A DNA stretch of 64,000 bases from Paraconiothyrium sp. Pb-2020 (GCA_022419385.1 JAJUBI010000007.1:2265768-2329767), one strand, 5' to 3'; positions 12,402 to 24,860 are shown, numbered from the stretch's first letter. The notes: generated by a model not told the origin, from the letters alone. A program made the numbers and translations.

Positions 12402-13807
12402 TGACCTTCAGCAATTGCATGGGTGGCTGCGCGAACTGCGGAGACAGTGTCGACAGGCGTACAGTTCCTTGATGTGCAAGGATTAATGTAGCGGCCCAAG
12501 TAATGTTGAATCAGATCGGTACCGGAACGTGATGATGTACTACAGGAGACCGGCCTGCTAAGTTCAAGGTCAGAAGTAACCCAGGCAGGTCCGGTCTTGT
12601 GTCCACCGTCCAAGCCGGAGGATACGGCTTACTTGGGTTGTGTTGGCCAAGAGGAGTATCTGCGGCACGACCGAGGCGTTCTGTCTCATCGATATTGTTG
12701 GGGTCTTTATTATGCGGTGGATTCGTGATCAACATCTCGTGTTTAATTATGACGAGCAATAGGTGGGGCGCTGCTGTGGCAGCTGGAGAGCGCTCGCTTA
12801 TTATATAAGTACATACTACCGATTAGCAAGTGCAGTGGCTACTCGGGTACTCTCAGAATCAACTTTCGCAGCTTGAGATCAGAGAGAAACAAGCAGCGTG
12901 GCGGACAGCCCAAAATAGTCAGACGGTTCTGCATGGGCCGTCTGCTTGCCAGCAAGACTCAACATTGGGGGACATTATACCTTTCGCCTCTCGAATCTAT
13001 GCACGGATGTGTACGATTGTGGCGCGATGAAATCTGTTCGGGCGGATACCATAGGCCGCAAACAAGCAATATCCTGTTGCCTAGAAGGACTACCAACGTC
13101 AAGCTTCGTACTTCTAGAGGCTCCTTGTATTTTTACTTCAATGAGAATGAGGGTAGGTAGTTAAGGTAATACACCCGCGTTGAAGACTCCAGATGTCGTC
13201 TCAGTGGTAGCTTTACGGCACGATAGATCATAGCACAGCGGGGAAGGGGACGACACCAACATGCTTGTAGCATAACCCACGTTGATGGGAGGATTCTGCA
13301 TCCGACCGATACCATGTTGTGTAACATCTTTAGTCCCCAGACCGACCTAAGACCGCTGCACGGGGAGGCCATGGGTCCACGGGTGACAGCAACATGCCAC
13401 ATGCAGCAGACGCCAGGGATACCCCGCCGCTGGTCGCAAGGTCAAAGATGAGCAGTCCTTTTTTCTGAAAAGGTGGCTTCTTGTGATAGTATCTCACACC
13501 TTTAATTGGCCAACAGAAAGCGTGAATGTAATGCGCACGTGGGCAGCGCCTTCCCTAAACGGCTGTTTGGTCTTGGTCGCGCCTGCCGCCACCCACTGTT
13601 ATCAATACAAGCGCTTCGTTTCCCCTCCCATTTAACTTCCCACGAGCAAACGTGAGATTTCTCACTTCGTAAGCAGCGAACCATGGGAGGGTTCTCGGTC
13701 GATAATCCAGACCCGCGTTTGCGTGCGCGTGCAGAGATGCGATCACCGAAAGACACCGGATCATACATGGAACGACTCCAGTTGAGCATCGAGCCGCTGG
13801 CGAAGAT
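12402..13807. other. intergenic, no supportable gene
   Basis: Only short overlapping frames. The right end carries the first copy of a 19-bp direct repeat (13750-13768) just upstream of the next gene's start codon. Confidence 0.4.
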
Positions 13808-14061
13808 ATGACCAAAGCCGAACCTTGCGAGACAGCTACTTGCTCGGCGGTTGCCGCATCAATTGATGACGAGAAAGCGTAAGTATATATCGGCAGCTAC
13901 CAGGCTGTCAACTTGTGTTGCACATCATCCCACGCGCATCCCCACATGTTCCGAGCATTCTCCCTCGTGGACTCTACTGACCTTTCCGCTTTTGTGCCGC
14001 CTGTCGCGCCTCGCAGACTGCTTGGCACGGGAAGTTGAGGTGAAGACACCGGATCATACAT
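13750..14061 (+). repeat. 19-bp perfect direct repeat, copies 293 bp apart
   Basis: The 19-mer AAGACACCGGATCATACAT occurs at 13750-13768 and again at 14043-14061, each followed after one mismatched base by GAACG. The first copy precedes the start codon of the coiled-coil gene and the second lies in its first intron. Confidence 0.85.
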
Positions 14062-15226
14062 TGAACGGCATATAAACGTATTTGGGCTACATGAGAAGCC
14101 TCACATGTCATAGAGAACATGTATTACTCTAGTCTCGACCTCACTAACGACGATCAGTATAACAAGCACAAACAATGAATGCACGTCCAAGAACGACAGC
14201 GAAGACAGTCGCCTTCGAAAGTTTATTGCGGCACTGAGCTCAGAGAACGCGCAGCTTGCGAAGGAGAAAGCCGATGCCATTCAAAAGTGTGCTGATATCC
14301 AAACGGAACACACGAGCACTAGGAACAAATACAAAGATGTGCACAGAAGGTTGATCGAAATCAACCAAATACGCATCAACTTGGATCAATCTGTGGCCAA
14401 ACGTATCCAGGAAAAGCATGAGGCGGTCGAAATGAACGAGATATTAGCGAAAGAAAACGCCAAGTTATTGCAGGTGCACGCCGACCTGAGCCAAGAAAGT
14501 GCCAGCTTGAAAAACGACAACGCAGAGTTGTTGGCGGCGGTTCAGCCACTTGAAGTTAGAATAGTGGAACTTCAGGCTGAGGTCGCTTCGTTGAAAGAAT
14601 TGCAGAACCTCGTTGACTCGGAGCGGGAGCAGCATCGTGCGATCAAGGCAGAGAGGGACGCGATTAGGAAGGAGAAGGACGCCTTGTCAAAGACGGTTGA
14701 AGCGCATAATCATATCCAATGGAGGGATGTTGCTCACACGCGGGGTCGCTCCAAGGCTCGATCGAGGAGCCCACAGAGGTCACCTGCCAGAATTCCTTCG
14801 CTAGCTACTTATCAAGAGAACTACCGCGGTCCGCGATACAGAGAACGCAGCAGGAGACGATCTCGCCATCCTGAACATGAGTACCAAACTTACGACCAGT
14901 ATCGACCCGAATTTGATGGTCTACCTACAAGCCCTCACTACAGCAAGTCGAGTCGCCCAGCACGTCAAGAACTGAGTCCTCCAGTTGCACGAGAGCCAAG
15001 CAGCCTACTCACCCCTCGCGAGACGCCGGAGACGCATTCTACCACGAACAGCAAGCCTCCGCATGACTTCTTAAACATGGGCCATGCCACAGACGCATCT
15101 AATGACTCAAGACCATCCAGAATACCAACAGCTCCGAAAGCTGATATTTCCTTCTCCATGAAACAAGCCAAAGACAAGCTGTGGAAGCGTAAGAATAAGA
15201 ACAGTCGCTTCCGGGGTCTTAGCTGA
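13808..15226 (+). CDS. long coiled-coil protein with Arg/Ser-rich tail
   Basis: Two exons, 13808-13878 and 14158-15226, giving 379 residues. The 279-nt intron is long for this window. It has donor GTAAGT, branch CACTAAC and acceptor CAG, and the split codon GC|T restores the frame, so the upstream ATG at 13808 is used rather than the non-ATG start of the long frame. Residues ~45-185 are a continuous coiled coil (ENAQLAKEKADAIQK, EVASLKELQNLVDSEREQ). They are followed by an RS-rich segment (RGRSKARSRSPQRSPARIP) and a Pro/Ser-rich tail ending in basic KDKLWKRKNKNSRFRG. RS dipeptides suggest a nuclear or RNA-associated role (inference). No family recognised. Confidence 0.78.
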
Positions 15227-15596
15227 GGTGGGTACTTTTATGGGTCCAGCGTGGGAGTAGACAGACTAAGATGGTGCGTTGCCTTGTTATGCGAGAGATG
15301 TTTGGTTCGGGTTGGCTGGGAATGTTCTCGAATGCCAGTCTGCATTCATATGATTCATTCATGGCGTGCGGTCGGGCTTCCAATTCCTTGAGATCATCTG
15401 TTGGACTATAAAATATCTGAAGGGTTCGATTACATGAGTCTTGGGTTGTATCTTGCATCTTGCTTGGCGAAATATTGTGCATTCGACCTGATTTTGGGGT
15501 GTGATTCTGACTTCCTTAATGGCGTGGTTGGAAATCGTGGGCTTTCTCAGGTATAGTCCTCTACCCATACCTCTCTCCTTGACAGCATGAGACCCC

Positions 15597-15851
15597 TCAT
15601 CCGTAGTGATTTCCAAACCAATCTCGTTGCATCCGATCATACTGTGCGTCCAGAGCCTCGGTCGCTTGTCTATTGCTTAATGACCCCCCCTTGACTATGT
15701 AGAACGCTGCGAGCATGCCGAGGAAGCCTAGCAGCATGGGAGCTAGGAGCCATATGGCGATATTTCCGAGCAAGGTCGTGAAGAAGCCCAATATTCGATG
15801 AGTCTGTGTGGTCGGCGTTGTTTTAGACGTCCGCCGCTTGAGTACGAACAT
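15597..15851 (-). CDS. small membrane protein, 84 residues
   Basis: A single uninterrupted frame with a true ATG at 15851. The N-terminus is basic (MFVLKRRTSKTT), followed by two hydrophobic segments at about residues 24-36 and 37-52 (GNIAIWLLAPMLLGFLGMLA). A polar C-terminus ends in a Met/Trp/His-containing tail (RMQRDWFGNHYG). The topology suggests a hairpin in the ER or mitochondrial membrane with both ends on one side (inference). No family recognised. Short length lowers certainty, but the coherent membrane profile and clean ATG favour a real gene. Confidence 0.55.
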   Translation of the reverse strand: MFVLKRRTSKTTPTTQTHRILGFFTTLLGNIAIWLLAPMLLGFLGMLAAFYIVKGGSLSNRQATEALDAQYDRMQRDWFGNHYG

Positions 15852-17104
15852 GGATGCGGTTAGGGTGCTAGTCGTGGTCTGTCCCAGTCGAAATTGACGT
15901 ATCGGATTGCCAATACTGTTCAGCGCCGAGAGTTCTCTTGAATTACGCCCTGATTCGGCACCCGGTGGTGCAAGTGAGGAAATGTATAACCCATTTTCGA
16001 AGACTAGCTATTCTGACTGCGACTTATAAGATGCGCATATCAGTACGTCCGTGCCCCATCCGTTTGTGCTGCGCATGTGTAAGCAACAACACACATGCCC
16101 GCAACAAGAGGATTTCGAGTAATTCAGTCTATGATTGGACGAAGAACAAGTAAGCACACCTAGGTGGCCTCTCGGTGTACTGCGGGTACACATCATCTTG
16201 GGTATGATGCTTCGTAGGATTGGGTAGCATGGTGCGTATCAAGTAGATCTGTCTGTATCAGGAAAGTTCCGAAGACAATCTAGTACGGTTCCGTCAGAGA
16301 AATATCACATGTGGCTGTCAGCGTAAGCACCATTTTTGGAAAGCGTATGATACATTACGGGGAGATAATTATGTAGTCACAGGGGAAGATACAAGTGATA
16401 GAAGGGAGGGGAATAGAGAAATGCTACGATGATGCCTGGTGAATCACGGACTGCCAAATCGGCCTCTTCTCACCCAAACATTTGCTGACCTCGATAGGCG
16501 GGCTATGGTAATCGCCGATGAAGCATGGTACAACTACGGTGTAGGTATTCCTCAGGACCGGAGTGGACACATACATGCACTCGCGCAGAAACCTATCGTG
16601 TTGCAAGCGCTGTTTACGATTCTACGTTGGGCCTGCATTAGCCTGTTTAGAGTTTAGCCTGAATAGCGACACGTTACGCAGCTGCAGGTACTGCGTCTCC
16701 TTTCACCTTAATTCGTGGAACAGAAGGGCTGCAGAGAAATATAATCCTAAAGAGAACTTTTTATAGAGAATGGATTGTTATACGTATTTCAATGGACTCC
16801 GTTCGCCGCATAGCCGCATGCGACGGTCAGAAGCGCATAAGGTACCCAGGTCATGCGCGTTGAATGGTTGGTACCGCAGCCAGACCCCTGCCGTTCCTCG
16901 TAGTAGGTTAGATTACATAGATGTTGGGATAATATAAAAAGCCGTGAGTCCTTGCCAGTGCCAGGAAGTCGCGTGAAGTGGGTTGCGTCAGCGGAACATT
17001 CCCAGCTTGCTTGGTGTGATGTTGTTGTTGGGACTGAACTTGAGATCAGTCATGCAGGTGAAATTCAGAGAAATCTGATGATAGAGAAGGATGCGAGTGA
17101 GAAT
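15852..17104. other. intergenic, no supportable gene
   Basis: Short frames only. The last few hundred bases are the 3' flank of the HMG-like gene that reads leftward. Confidence 0.4.
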
Positions 17105-17697
17105 CTAAGCCTGGTTCTTGGGGTTCTCTGAGCTCTTCTTCCACTGAGCGGGCGTGTTAGCATTTGAGGCCAGATCAGAAGTGCAAGACAATTTAAAGGC
17201 GTGAATGGAAATGAACGGCCATCGTGAGGCTTATGACCCAGATCCGGGCTTCGACCGAAGTAATAAGAAGTGCTGATTGAGGTTATACTTACGTCCTCGC
17301 CGAGCTTCTTCTGTTGGTCCTTGAAGTCCAGGCTCTTGTACTTGGAACGATTCTCCTTGACTATGACACTGAGTTAGCGCGCCATTCACCGGCTCTGTAA
17401 CAGCTCGTCATAACATCGAGCGCGGGGTATTCCCAAAGTGAAAAAAAAGCAACCGCAGGAGTTGGAGCTTTTGGCACAACCATGTGATTGTTGATGCGCA
17501 ATAAAACGCGTTCCCAACGCGCTCAGATCGCGTCATCTGTTCGGTGGAAGAAAGCGTGATCACTCACAGTAAGCTTGCATCTTAGCCATTGCTGTCCTGG
17601 CCTTGCCCTTGCGTCCCGCCGGTCGTCCTGCCTTCTTGACCCCAGCTCCGGTAGCTTTGCCCTTGGGAGTGGCCGTCTTGGTGGTAGCAGGAGCCAT
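17105..17697 (-). CDS. 78-residue HMG/YABBY-like small nuclear protein
   Basis: Three exons, 17568-17697, 17293-17360 and 17105-17143, with introns of 207 and 149 nt; all junction phases agree. The first half is Ala/Lys/Gly-rich and histone-tail-like (KKAGRPAGRKGKARTAMAKM), including an AT-hook-like GRPAGRKGK. The second half reads KENRSKYKSLDFKDQQKKLG then WKKSSENPKNQA. This matches the pattern of the YABBY-type HMG box in small fungal proteins: helix, conserved Trp and terminal Pro after Glu-Asn. It probably binds DNA or chromatin. The introns make up more than half of the locus, which is unusual for such a short protein here. Confidence 0.7.
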
Positions 17698-18415
17698 AGT
17701 GAAGTTTTGCGATTGAAAGTGTATGAAATGGATCGAATTGGATGGAATTGGAGGTGTGGGAAGAGACGTTGGCGAAATTCGAAAGTTGGGTTATGTTGCA
17801 GATGGGACAAGAGGGAGGGTGAGAGGGGACGCGTTTACTTGAGTGATAACAACATCCGGAAGGCGCGCTAGGCGATATCGAGCGAAGCGGAACCACGAAT
17901 GCGACATCTGGAGCATGTCCTACATATGATATGTTTACCGGAAAGATGCATGCAGAAGAGTGAGTGATTGGCGCGCGCTATTGAGGCTGAAACTCATATT
18001 TGAGATGTATATCGATGGACCCCCTTGCTCTGAGGCCGAACTTGAGACGCGAACTGGGATGAATTTCAATCCTCTGGGATAGAGAAGTGAAGGAAAGATG
18101 AAAGTGAATATAACCGGCTATAAGCCAATGATAGTCCGCCTTCCGAGAATACTACGTACCGTTGTAATGTGGGCTAGAACCACGGCTGTCTTTCCAATGC
18201 AGTGAACAACAAGCGAGACTACCTTTCAGCGAACGTTCCGTTCCTTTCGTGTGAGTCGCGTCACCATCGAGAGCGTCTACGTAAATTTGTCTTCTGATGG
18301 CTTTCCTCCTGCTCTGATCTGCATATCCGACACGATTGTCGATGCCATACCATGTCACACCAAACTTGGCTGTGTAAGCCCCTTGAACTACAGCGAACCG
18401 TCCCAAAATGATGGT
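17698..18415. other. intergenic; promoter of HMG-like gene and 3' flank of Dap1-like gene
   Basis: No open frame with protein character and no clear regulatory repeat. Confidence 0.35.
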
Positions 18416-19031
18416 CTACTGCTGCGCTGTGGCGGCTTGGGCTTCTTCGCTTCCTACCGGAACAAGCTTGCCGACGACTAGGTATTTCTCCGAAAAGCGC
18501 TCCTCCCAGCCGCGGAGAGCCTCCCAGTGCTCCTCGTTCAGATCCTTCAGGTCGTCGAGCGGACCATCCAAGTCCTTGGTCAGCATGTCCTCATCGAAGC
18601 TACCGTGGGCCAGGCCACGACTTGCGTCACGTCCAGCAAAGTTGGAATACGGGCCACCGGGACCGTAAAAGCTTCTCCCCGAGGTCACGTCAAAGACACG
18701 TCCGCGAACTGAGAGATAGACTGGCATGCCATTAAGGCCATTGTACGGGAAAAGGTCCGGCGGAGTGAAGGTGCGAAAGACGGTGGGCGGCGGAGCGCGC
18801 GGAAGAAGTTGCGGCTTTGCGGGCTTGAGGCGGAGGTAGACCAGGAAGACGAAGAGCGAGAGAAGGAGTATGTTGATGGGCGTGGCGGGCGATGCCCTGG
18901 AGAGTGTTGTTAGCCAGCGTTGAAGTAGAGCCCTCGGATGCTTACGCATAGGCGGCGGGTGGTGGAGAAGACGCTGACGCCTTGTTAGCTCCATGTAGTC
19001 GGACACAACGATGTTAACTACCGTCAGCCAT
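18416..19031 (-). CDS. dap1: membrane-associated progesterone receptor-like (Dap1/MAPR) heme protein
   Basis: Three exons: a 10-nt first exon (19022-19031), 18946-18973 and 18416-18896, total 172 residues. The long frame starts at a non-ATG codon; splicing two mini-introns of 48 and 49 nt, each with a GCTAAC branch, gives MADASSPPPAAYAASPATP followed by one membrane helix (INILLLSLFVFLVYLRL). The rest is a cytochrome-b5-like MAPR domain (YLSVRGRVFDVTSGRSFYGP, then YSNFAGRDASRGLAHGSFD). Known members bind heme through tyrosine and support P450s of sterol synthesis at the ER. The gene is intact, and family assignment is firm. Confidence 0.88.
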
Positions 19032-19396
19032 CCTGGACTCTATGCCGTATTTCGTACTGCGAAGACGGACTTTGTGGTGAGTTGGGGCAAGGCGGAAAGC
19101 GTATGGTGGGGTGAAGCGATGCACCTCCGGACGCTGACAAGACCTACGACGATGCCGACATGCACAGGGCCGAACTATTCGCTAGCCTTCGGGAATGGCT
19201 TGCTGCGCGTGTTAGTCAGCCCGCATTTGCGCTGCATCTACACCCCTGGCCACGCGACTGCTTGGGTGCCTATGAGCAGGGCGAAAGGAGCTTGACATGG
19301 ACAGCTCTCAGCGGACAATCAATGCGCCACGCCGCATTTCCTAGACAAAGCGGTTCACGGCAGCTGCCCGCACCATCACTGCTCCCTTAATCATCG

Positions 19397-19405
19397 TATA
19401 AATAG
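19397..19405 (+). promoter_or_regulatory. TATA box (TATAAATAG)
   Basis: A consensus TATAAATAG lies about 940 bp before the start codon of the 20.3-22.3 kb gene. The distance fits because the leader probably contains an intron (donor GTACGT at 19892, CTAAC branch and CTCTAG acceptor ending at 20330). Confidence 0.5.
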
Positions 19406-19467
19406 GCCGCCGAGCTTCGTCGCGTGCGCGCGCGACTAGGAGACGCGTGCTCGCTGCGAATCACTGG

Positions 19468-19491
19468 AGGGCACTTGAGGGCACTTGAGGG
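19468..19491 (+). repeat. tandem decamer AGGGCACTTG x2.4
   Basis: AGGGCACTTG occurs at 19468-19477 and 19478-19487, then AGGG. It lies about 60 bp downstream of the TATA box, in the probable 5' leader region. Confidence 0.8.
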
Positions 19492-20337
19492 AAGCAGGCC
19501 CGCCAGCATCTGAAACCGCGACGTCGGCCCTGAAACACAGGAAACATTTCATTTCGGCAGCCTCGAAGCCCTCTCATTCGCCGACGTGGGCAGCGCGCAA
19601 GAAACACATCTTTATCAACTTGGTCGAACCGCTGTTCGCTGTGGGTGGGCTACTTGGACGCGGTCGTCAACGGCACTCGCGCACGAGAGCTGCTGTTCCT
19701 GTTGCCGTTGCTGTTGCTGTCTGCTGGTGCTGCGCCTCAAGCCACCTCATCGACGTCCGCTCTTTCAGCTCTCGTCTGCACCTGCCGCGGCTGGTGCGTC
19801 CCTTCCTGTAACCAGACTCGCGGTTTCCCCAGCTTTCTTGCCAACGCCCATCCATGAGCGTGTTGCACCTTCCCGGCTAATCCTATAATCGGTACGTATG
19901 TCTTCGCTGTTGCTGTTTCCATGTTGCTTTCTCCCATCTCCTCCACCCTCCACCTGACTACTCTGCCGCTACTTTGTTCTTGCGCCTCTTATCCTACGAA
20001 ATTGCGACTCTCTGTCATTTCCCACCCCGCACCGGAATCCGAGGACCTAGAATACCACCTCTGCCTGCCGGCTCCCCATCTTTCAACAATCATGGAGCAG
20101 ATGAGATACAACCCTAAGATGGGAATTGTCATACCGGGCCTGAAGCCGATACTGTTACTTCTTGACCCTGCAGGAACCACTTTTCGGCAGGTTTTGTCAG
20201 GCCCTTAGACGTCGGATTCTCGCCGCGATGCAATAGATGTGACCGATGGAGGTAGAGGTTGTCAGGATGGAGGTGGCTGTGGGACAATTTTGTCATTACA
20301 TTCAAGAGTCCGCTAACCCGTCACCTCTAGCTTAATC

Positions 20338-22270
20338 ATGTGGAAACGACTACAGGGACACATCCGTGACGGACAGTTCCGCGACAAGGACAGGCAGATT
20401 GGAAGTCCTATCCTCGTTGAAACAACTTACGACGAGGATCAGCTTAGGCACATTCCTGACGTTACTGAAGCGCAAAATGCCAGTAACCAATTTTATGCAC
20501 CACCTCCGCAACCCTAGTAAGTAACCCGTGGTGTCACATGCTCATTACCTTACATGAACAGCACGGATCTTTCCCCACCGCAGTACGGCCACCAGTACAG
20601 AACATCAGCAGTACCAACGGTTTCTTCCATTTACTCGCAGCCTTCTCCGGAGTTGAGACACGACCACCGCATCCCTGCAGGCGAGGCACGTTTTGACGTA
20701 TCTCCACCAAGCTCACCGGAACTCGACGAGTACCAGCAACAAAATCCCGGCCAACCTCGAAGATTTCGATCAATGCGTGACGTTTCTCCCGTCGATGAGA
20801 ACCGAGGAAGAGGCGGACCTTCACCACAGGGCAGCAGCAACATTCCTGTCATGCGCAAAGCTCCTCCAGGCCTTCGAAATTCGGAGACCGCGAACACGCA
20901 GAAGTTCTGGGGGGGTAAAGTTGCGCCCAATAGCAAAGTTCTCTGGGATGAGTATTCTGGTGAACCGACATCTAGTAATGCTGGTAAGGCTGCGAGAGTT
21001 ACTCCTGGTTCATATCAGAAAGGTGCATCCCCGCCTTCAGCAAGTCTGCGCGAGACTAGTTACGATGTGTCCGCGAACGGAAACTCGCGAAGAAATCAGT
21101 CTCTCGCAGAACGAGCCAATCGTTACGGCACGAAGCCTGCACAGGTCGATACCAGGCCCCGGGAGCCCTGGAGCCGGGCAAGTGGACGCGCAGAGATTGT
21201 AAGGCCATTCAAAGACCAACCCTCCGATAAGCCTTTGAATGTGCGGAAAGCGAGAACCATGCGCGCGGGAGAGTTTGAGCAGAATGCGTCAAACTCGCTT
21301 ACGACAAACGCAACAGGTGCGCCCGAGCGAGCTGACACTGTGCCCGTCGCAGACAACCCAGCCGCATATGACACGCATGAGGAACCCATCAAGCCCGTAG
21401 TCCCACTCAAAGTTGCCAGAACGTCCCCTCCCCGGGAACTCGCATCTCCCACCTCTCCGCATAATACAGGGTCCTCCGATCCTTACGCTTACAGCCTGAT
21501 CACGCCCACAAACAAACAATTCGCAACAGGGTCGACAAACGGAGAGACCAGGCGAAAGCCGAACCAGCACAACCTGAACCGACGACACCGGCTGCTAAGG
21601 GTACAAAAACCTGTTCGAGGGCACACCAGGATCGACAGGAAGCAAGAGAGAGGACCAGACAGTCGCTTCTCGTGGACAACCTACAACAGTAGCACGACGT
21701 ACCAACATTCGCCTCCGCCCTCTCCGCCGCCTCCAATACCAACCTCTCGCGTCCCCAGTGAGCCTGCTTCTGCTGCATCATCCTCCTCAATCGCAAACGC
21801 CCTTCTACTGTTGCTCGCAACCTGTCGCCTCGGTCGCCTCCATCGCTTCTACTGCTACCGTGGAGTCAGCACGCAACACCATGATCATAAATGGACCCCC
21901 ATCCCCGCGGGCAGAGTCCACCTTCTCCACCAGCACGCACAAAGCTCTTCCCCGACCGCCCACAGAACTTGGAGCCGCCGATCACATCGAGATTCTAGAG
22001 TCGCAAATGGAAGATTTAAAGGTTCGGCGAAATAACGTCTATCGGCTTTTGAATGACCTTAACAACATGGCGCCACCTAACCCGATGGTTACGGACTTCA
22101 AGAGGATGCGATTGGTCGAGCAGCGTAAGAAAGACTTCGCGGATGAACTGGCAGAGATCAAGCGGGAGGAACATGATGTTGGCTTGAAGCTGCATCGAGC
22201 GTGGCGGAAGAGGGAGATGGCTGATCCTGGTAGCGAAAGTGCCCTATGGATTCGCAGGGTCACATCGTGA
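20338..22270 (+). CDS. conserved fungal low-complexity protein with C-terminal coiled coil
   Basis: Model of three exons, 20338-20516, 20562-21757 and 21870-22270, 591 residues. The 45-nt first intron is clear (codon TA|C). The second intron (donor GTGAGC at 21758, acceptor GTCAG at 21869) fits phase and removes a frame conflict. The N-terminus reads MWKRLQGHIRDGQFRDKDRQ; the middle is Pro/Ser-rich and disordered, with a conserved-looking SRFSWTTYNSSTTYQHSPPP. The C-terminal ~130 residues hold a helical domain (HIEILESQMEDLKVRRNNV, TDFKRMRLVEQRKK, ending ALWIRRVTS). Between 21.53 and 21.87 kb other frames also look coding, so frame slips are an alternative to the second intron. Function unknown. 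Confidence 0.65.
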
Positions 22271-24860
22271 GTGGTTGCTTTGTCATTGTGGCAAACGTCT
22301 GGTGAATTACAGACTGGTCTGGTGTGCATCTGCGTGCGACAAGGACGTTCTCGATGCAACAGATTCCCGGTGGTGACGGTGGCTGAAGCCGAGCCGCAGA
22401 TTATCTTCTTCATGTGTTCTTCTTCTTCTATTGCCCTTTTCTTATTACACTGTCCGAGGAGTCGTCGGCTCTTTGCGTCAAGATACCTTGCTATTCCAGA
22501 TTACCAGTCCGCCCTTTTCTATTCATTCTTATAATACCTGTGTGATCGTGCACCTGCTGCGGGTAGAAAAATGATGCTCATGGTGCAGGACGCGACGAGC
22601 CGATAGTAGGGTTGTTATAGGTAGCTTGACGGCTGCGAAATGGAGGAGTTGGTCGGTTCAAGGTGGTGACAATGGGATAAGCACAATTCGCTCGACAGTG
22701 ACTTCTGTATGAGCTATGCGACATGATTGGGAATTTGCACGAGAGGTAGGCCAGATGGGAGGTAGACTGCTTGAAGATATACATGATCTGCAAAGAGCGC
22801 ATCACGGGGAGGCAGCACAGGGATTTTTCTGTCGACGGGCCGTCTGAAAGTAGATGATCCTTCGTCTAGAGGTGCCAAGACGCGAAATATGTAGGAGGTA
22901 GCAGTCAAGCAAGGATCAAGGAGGGCGACGTAAGTTGAGCGGAAGACATGGGCCGAGTCAATGGGAGGCTACGAGCGCGCAGTTTAGGCTCTACTCGCTC
23001 GACAAGTCTAATCAGTATAACACTTTTGTGCGAGTTCTGGGTGCAAGAAGAGAGGTCTGAGCTGAGTGTGTTATGAGGTTTGTGGAAGCGTTTGATTAGC
23101 TTTGGGCCGGGGTGGCGTACGTTTCACATAGCGTTCAAGCTACATTGCGACCAACTCGACGAGGAAATGGGTCTTCAGCACTCGAAGTGTTGAGGATGAT
23201 GAGCGCACTTTTGCATTTATGTAGAAACCTCAGGTATCATGCAGAGCTTGCGGCTGCAATGCTCTCTGGGTGGGATACCTGGAAAAAACTTTTTAGCGCT
23301 CCGAGTGGTCAAGCTTCTCAAAGTCCTGGTGCATGTACGACGTTCTACTGGTAAAATACAGCATCGTCTCATTAGAGTTCTACAGAGCAATGTCCGAATT
23401 GTCTAAAAGCCTTCATACTGCACAAGTGTTTCAGGCGCCATATGCTTACTTGAGAATCGATGATCGTTACCATCCACAAGATCGCGTGTGACCAGGTAAA
23501 AATAGAGAGTCTTGTGTGTCGGAAGTTCCTGGTGTTGAGGTCCGCTGACCGTATTCCAGGCAATAAGGGAAGATCTTGGCGCAGCCTACCATCTTTAGAT
23601 TATTAAATCCCCTTCACAATGTGTAAAATGTCAGCGATCGGCTCAATGACACGCTACTGTTGTCAAGAAAAATGCTCTGTAAAAAGTACCGCAACAGCAC
23701 TTCTACCGCAAGCCCAACAGAGCGGAAACAACATTACGGTTGTTTATCAGAACAAAACGTGCAAGTTCAATTGCCCGTATAAGAGGGGTTGCTTCATCGT
23801 GCTCCACAACTTCAATAGCGCGTCTGGTCACTCGCAGTAGCTTCAAAGCCACCTCGAGTAAGTCCACCCATGAAACCAATGATGCGAAGGCCAAGAGACG
23901 CCCGACAGAAGCACACAAGAAATTTTCTCAACAGGCTGACCATTCGTAAACGAGGTACCGAATAACAAGCTCCGCTGCAGGGAACCGCTCCCGATTATGC
24001 GGCTACTCGCAGATGTTGAGGCAGCTACTGCCCCCGGCATGTGGAAGCCTGAGGCTTGCTGGTTCTGATTTTGGGACATTACGACGCTGTCGCTGGTACA
24101 AAAGACATGCGCTGTGGCACATCCAGTACCTCCCTAGGCCGGAGATATACAGGCGGGACAGTTCAACACATTGAGTTCGCGCGTTAGTCGCAGCATGCTG
24201 ATAGTCAGCAGTTATGTGTTCATAGTCATGGCCGACCACCAAAAGCCAGATCACATGTTCGGTCTTGTTGCGGGCGCTGGAATCATGTCGTGCTGTCCCA
24301 AGCCATTGAAGAAACCATTGGAGAGACTGTGCTCGACAACGATCCAGACAAAGAGCGCGACGACGAAGTCACTTGCGCCTTTGGACTGAGATGACGCGAT
24401 TCGTATCAAGTGTTGCATTGAGTGTGTGGCGTTCCGACCCACGACTTCTGAAAAGGGTGAGTACTCTATGGCGGAAGTTGTGTGCTCGAAGCTAGGGAGC
24501 AAATACAATTATGCGGATCTCAAGGGCAAGGTGCAGCGGAGTCGATGGAAGCGAAAGAATGGAGACATGGTATATACGGTCTAGAATTTGTGACGAATCT
24601 TAGTATTTGCATAAGGGCTGTAGGTCTTAGATGTCCCCCAGATGTTTTTTAATCACACGGGAACACAAGACAGGATTCAAATAGCCCTACCCGGTATACT
24701 ACGCTGCTATCATTTGAGTAAGGTAACATCACAAGATCAATTCCACATATGCACATCAACGGGGACCTACTTAGAATACACTCGATCTAAGAAAACAACT
24801 GATAGATTCCCTACCCTTTACCCCATACTAACACTAAATTATTTAAGTCTCGTGCTATTT
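22271..24860. other. gene-poor interval, no supportable gene
   Basis: A few short frames exist, for example a cysteine-containing one at 24415-24585, but none has an adequate start, splice structure or domain. The left end is the pyrimidine-rich 3' flank of the preceding gene. Confidence 0.4.
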
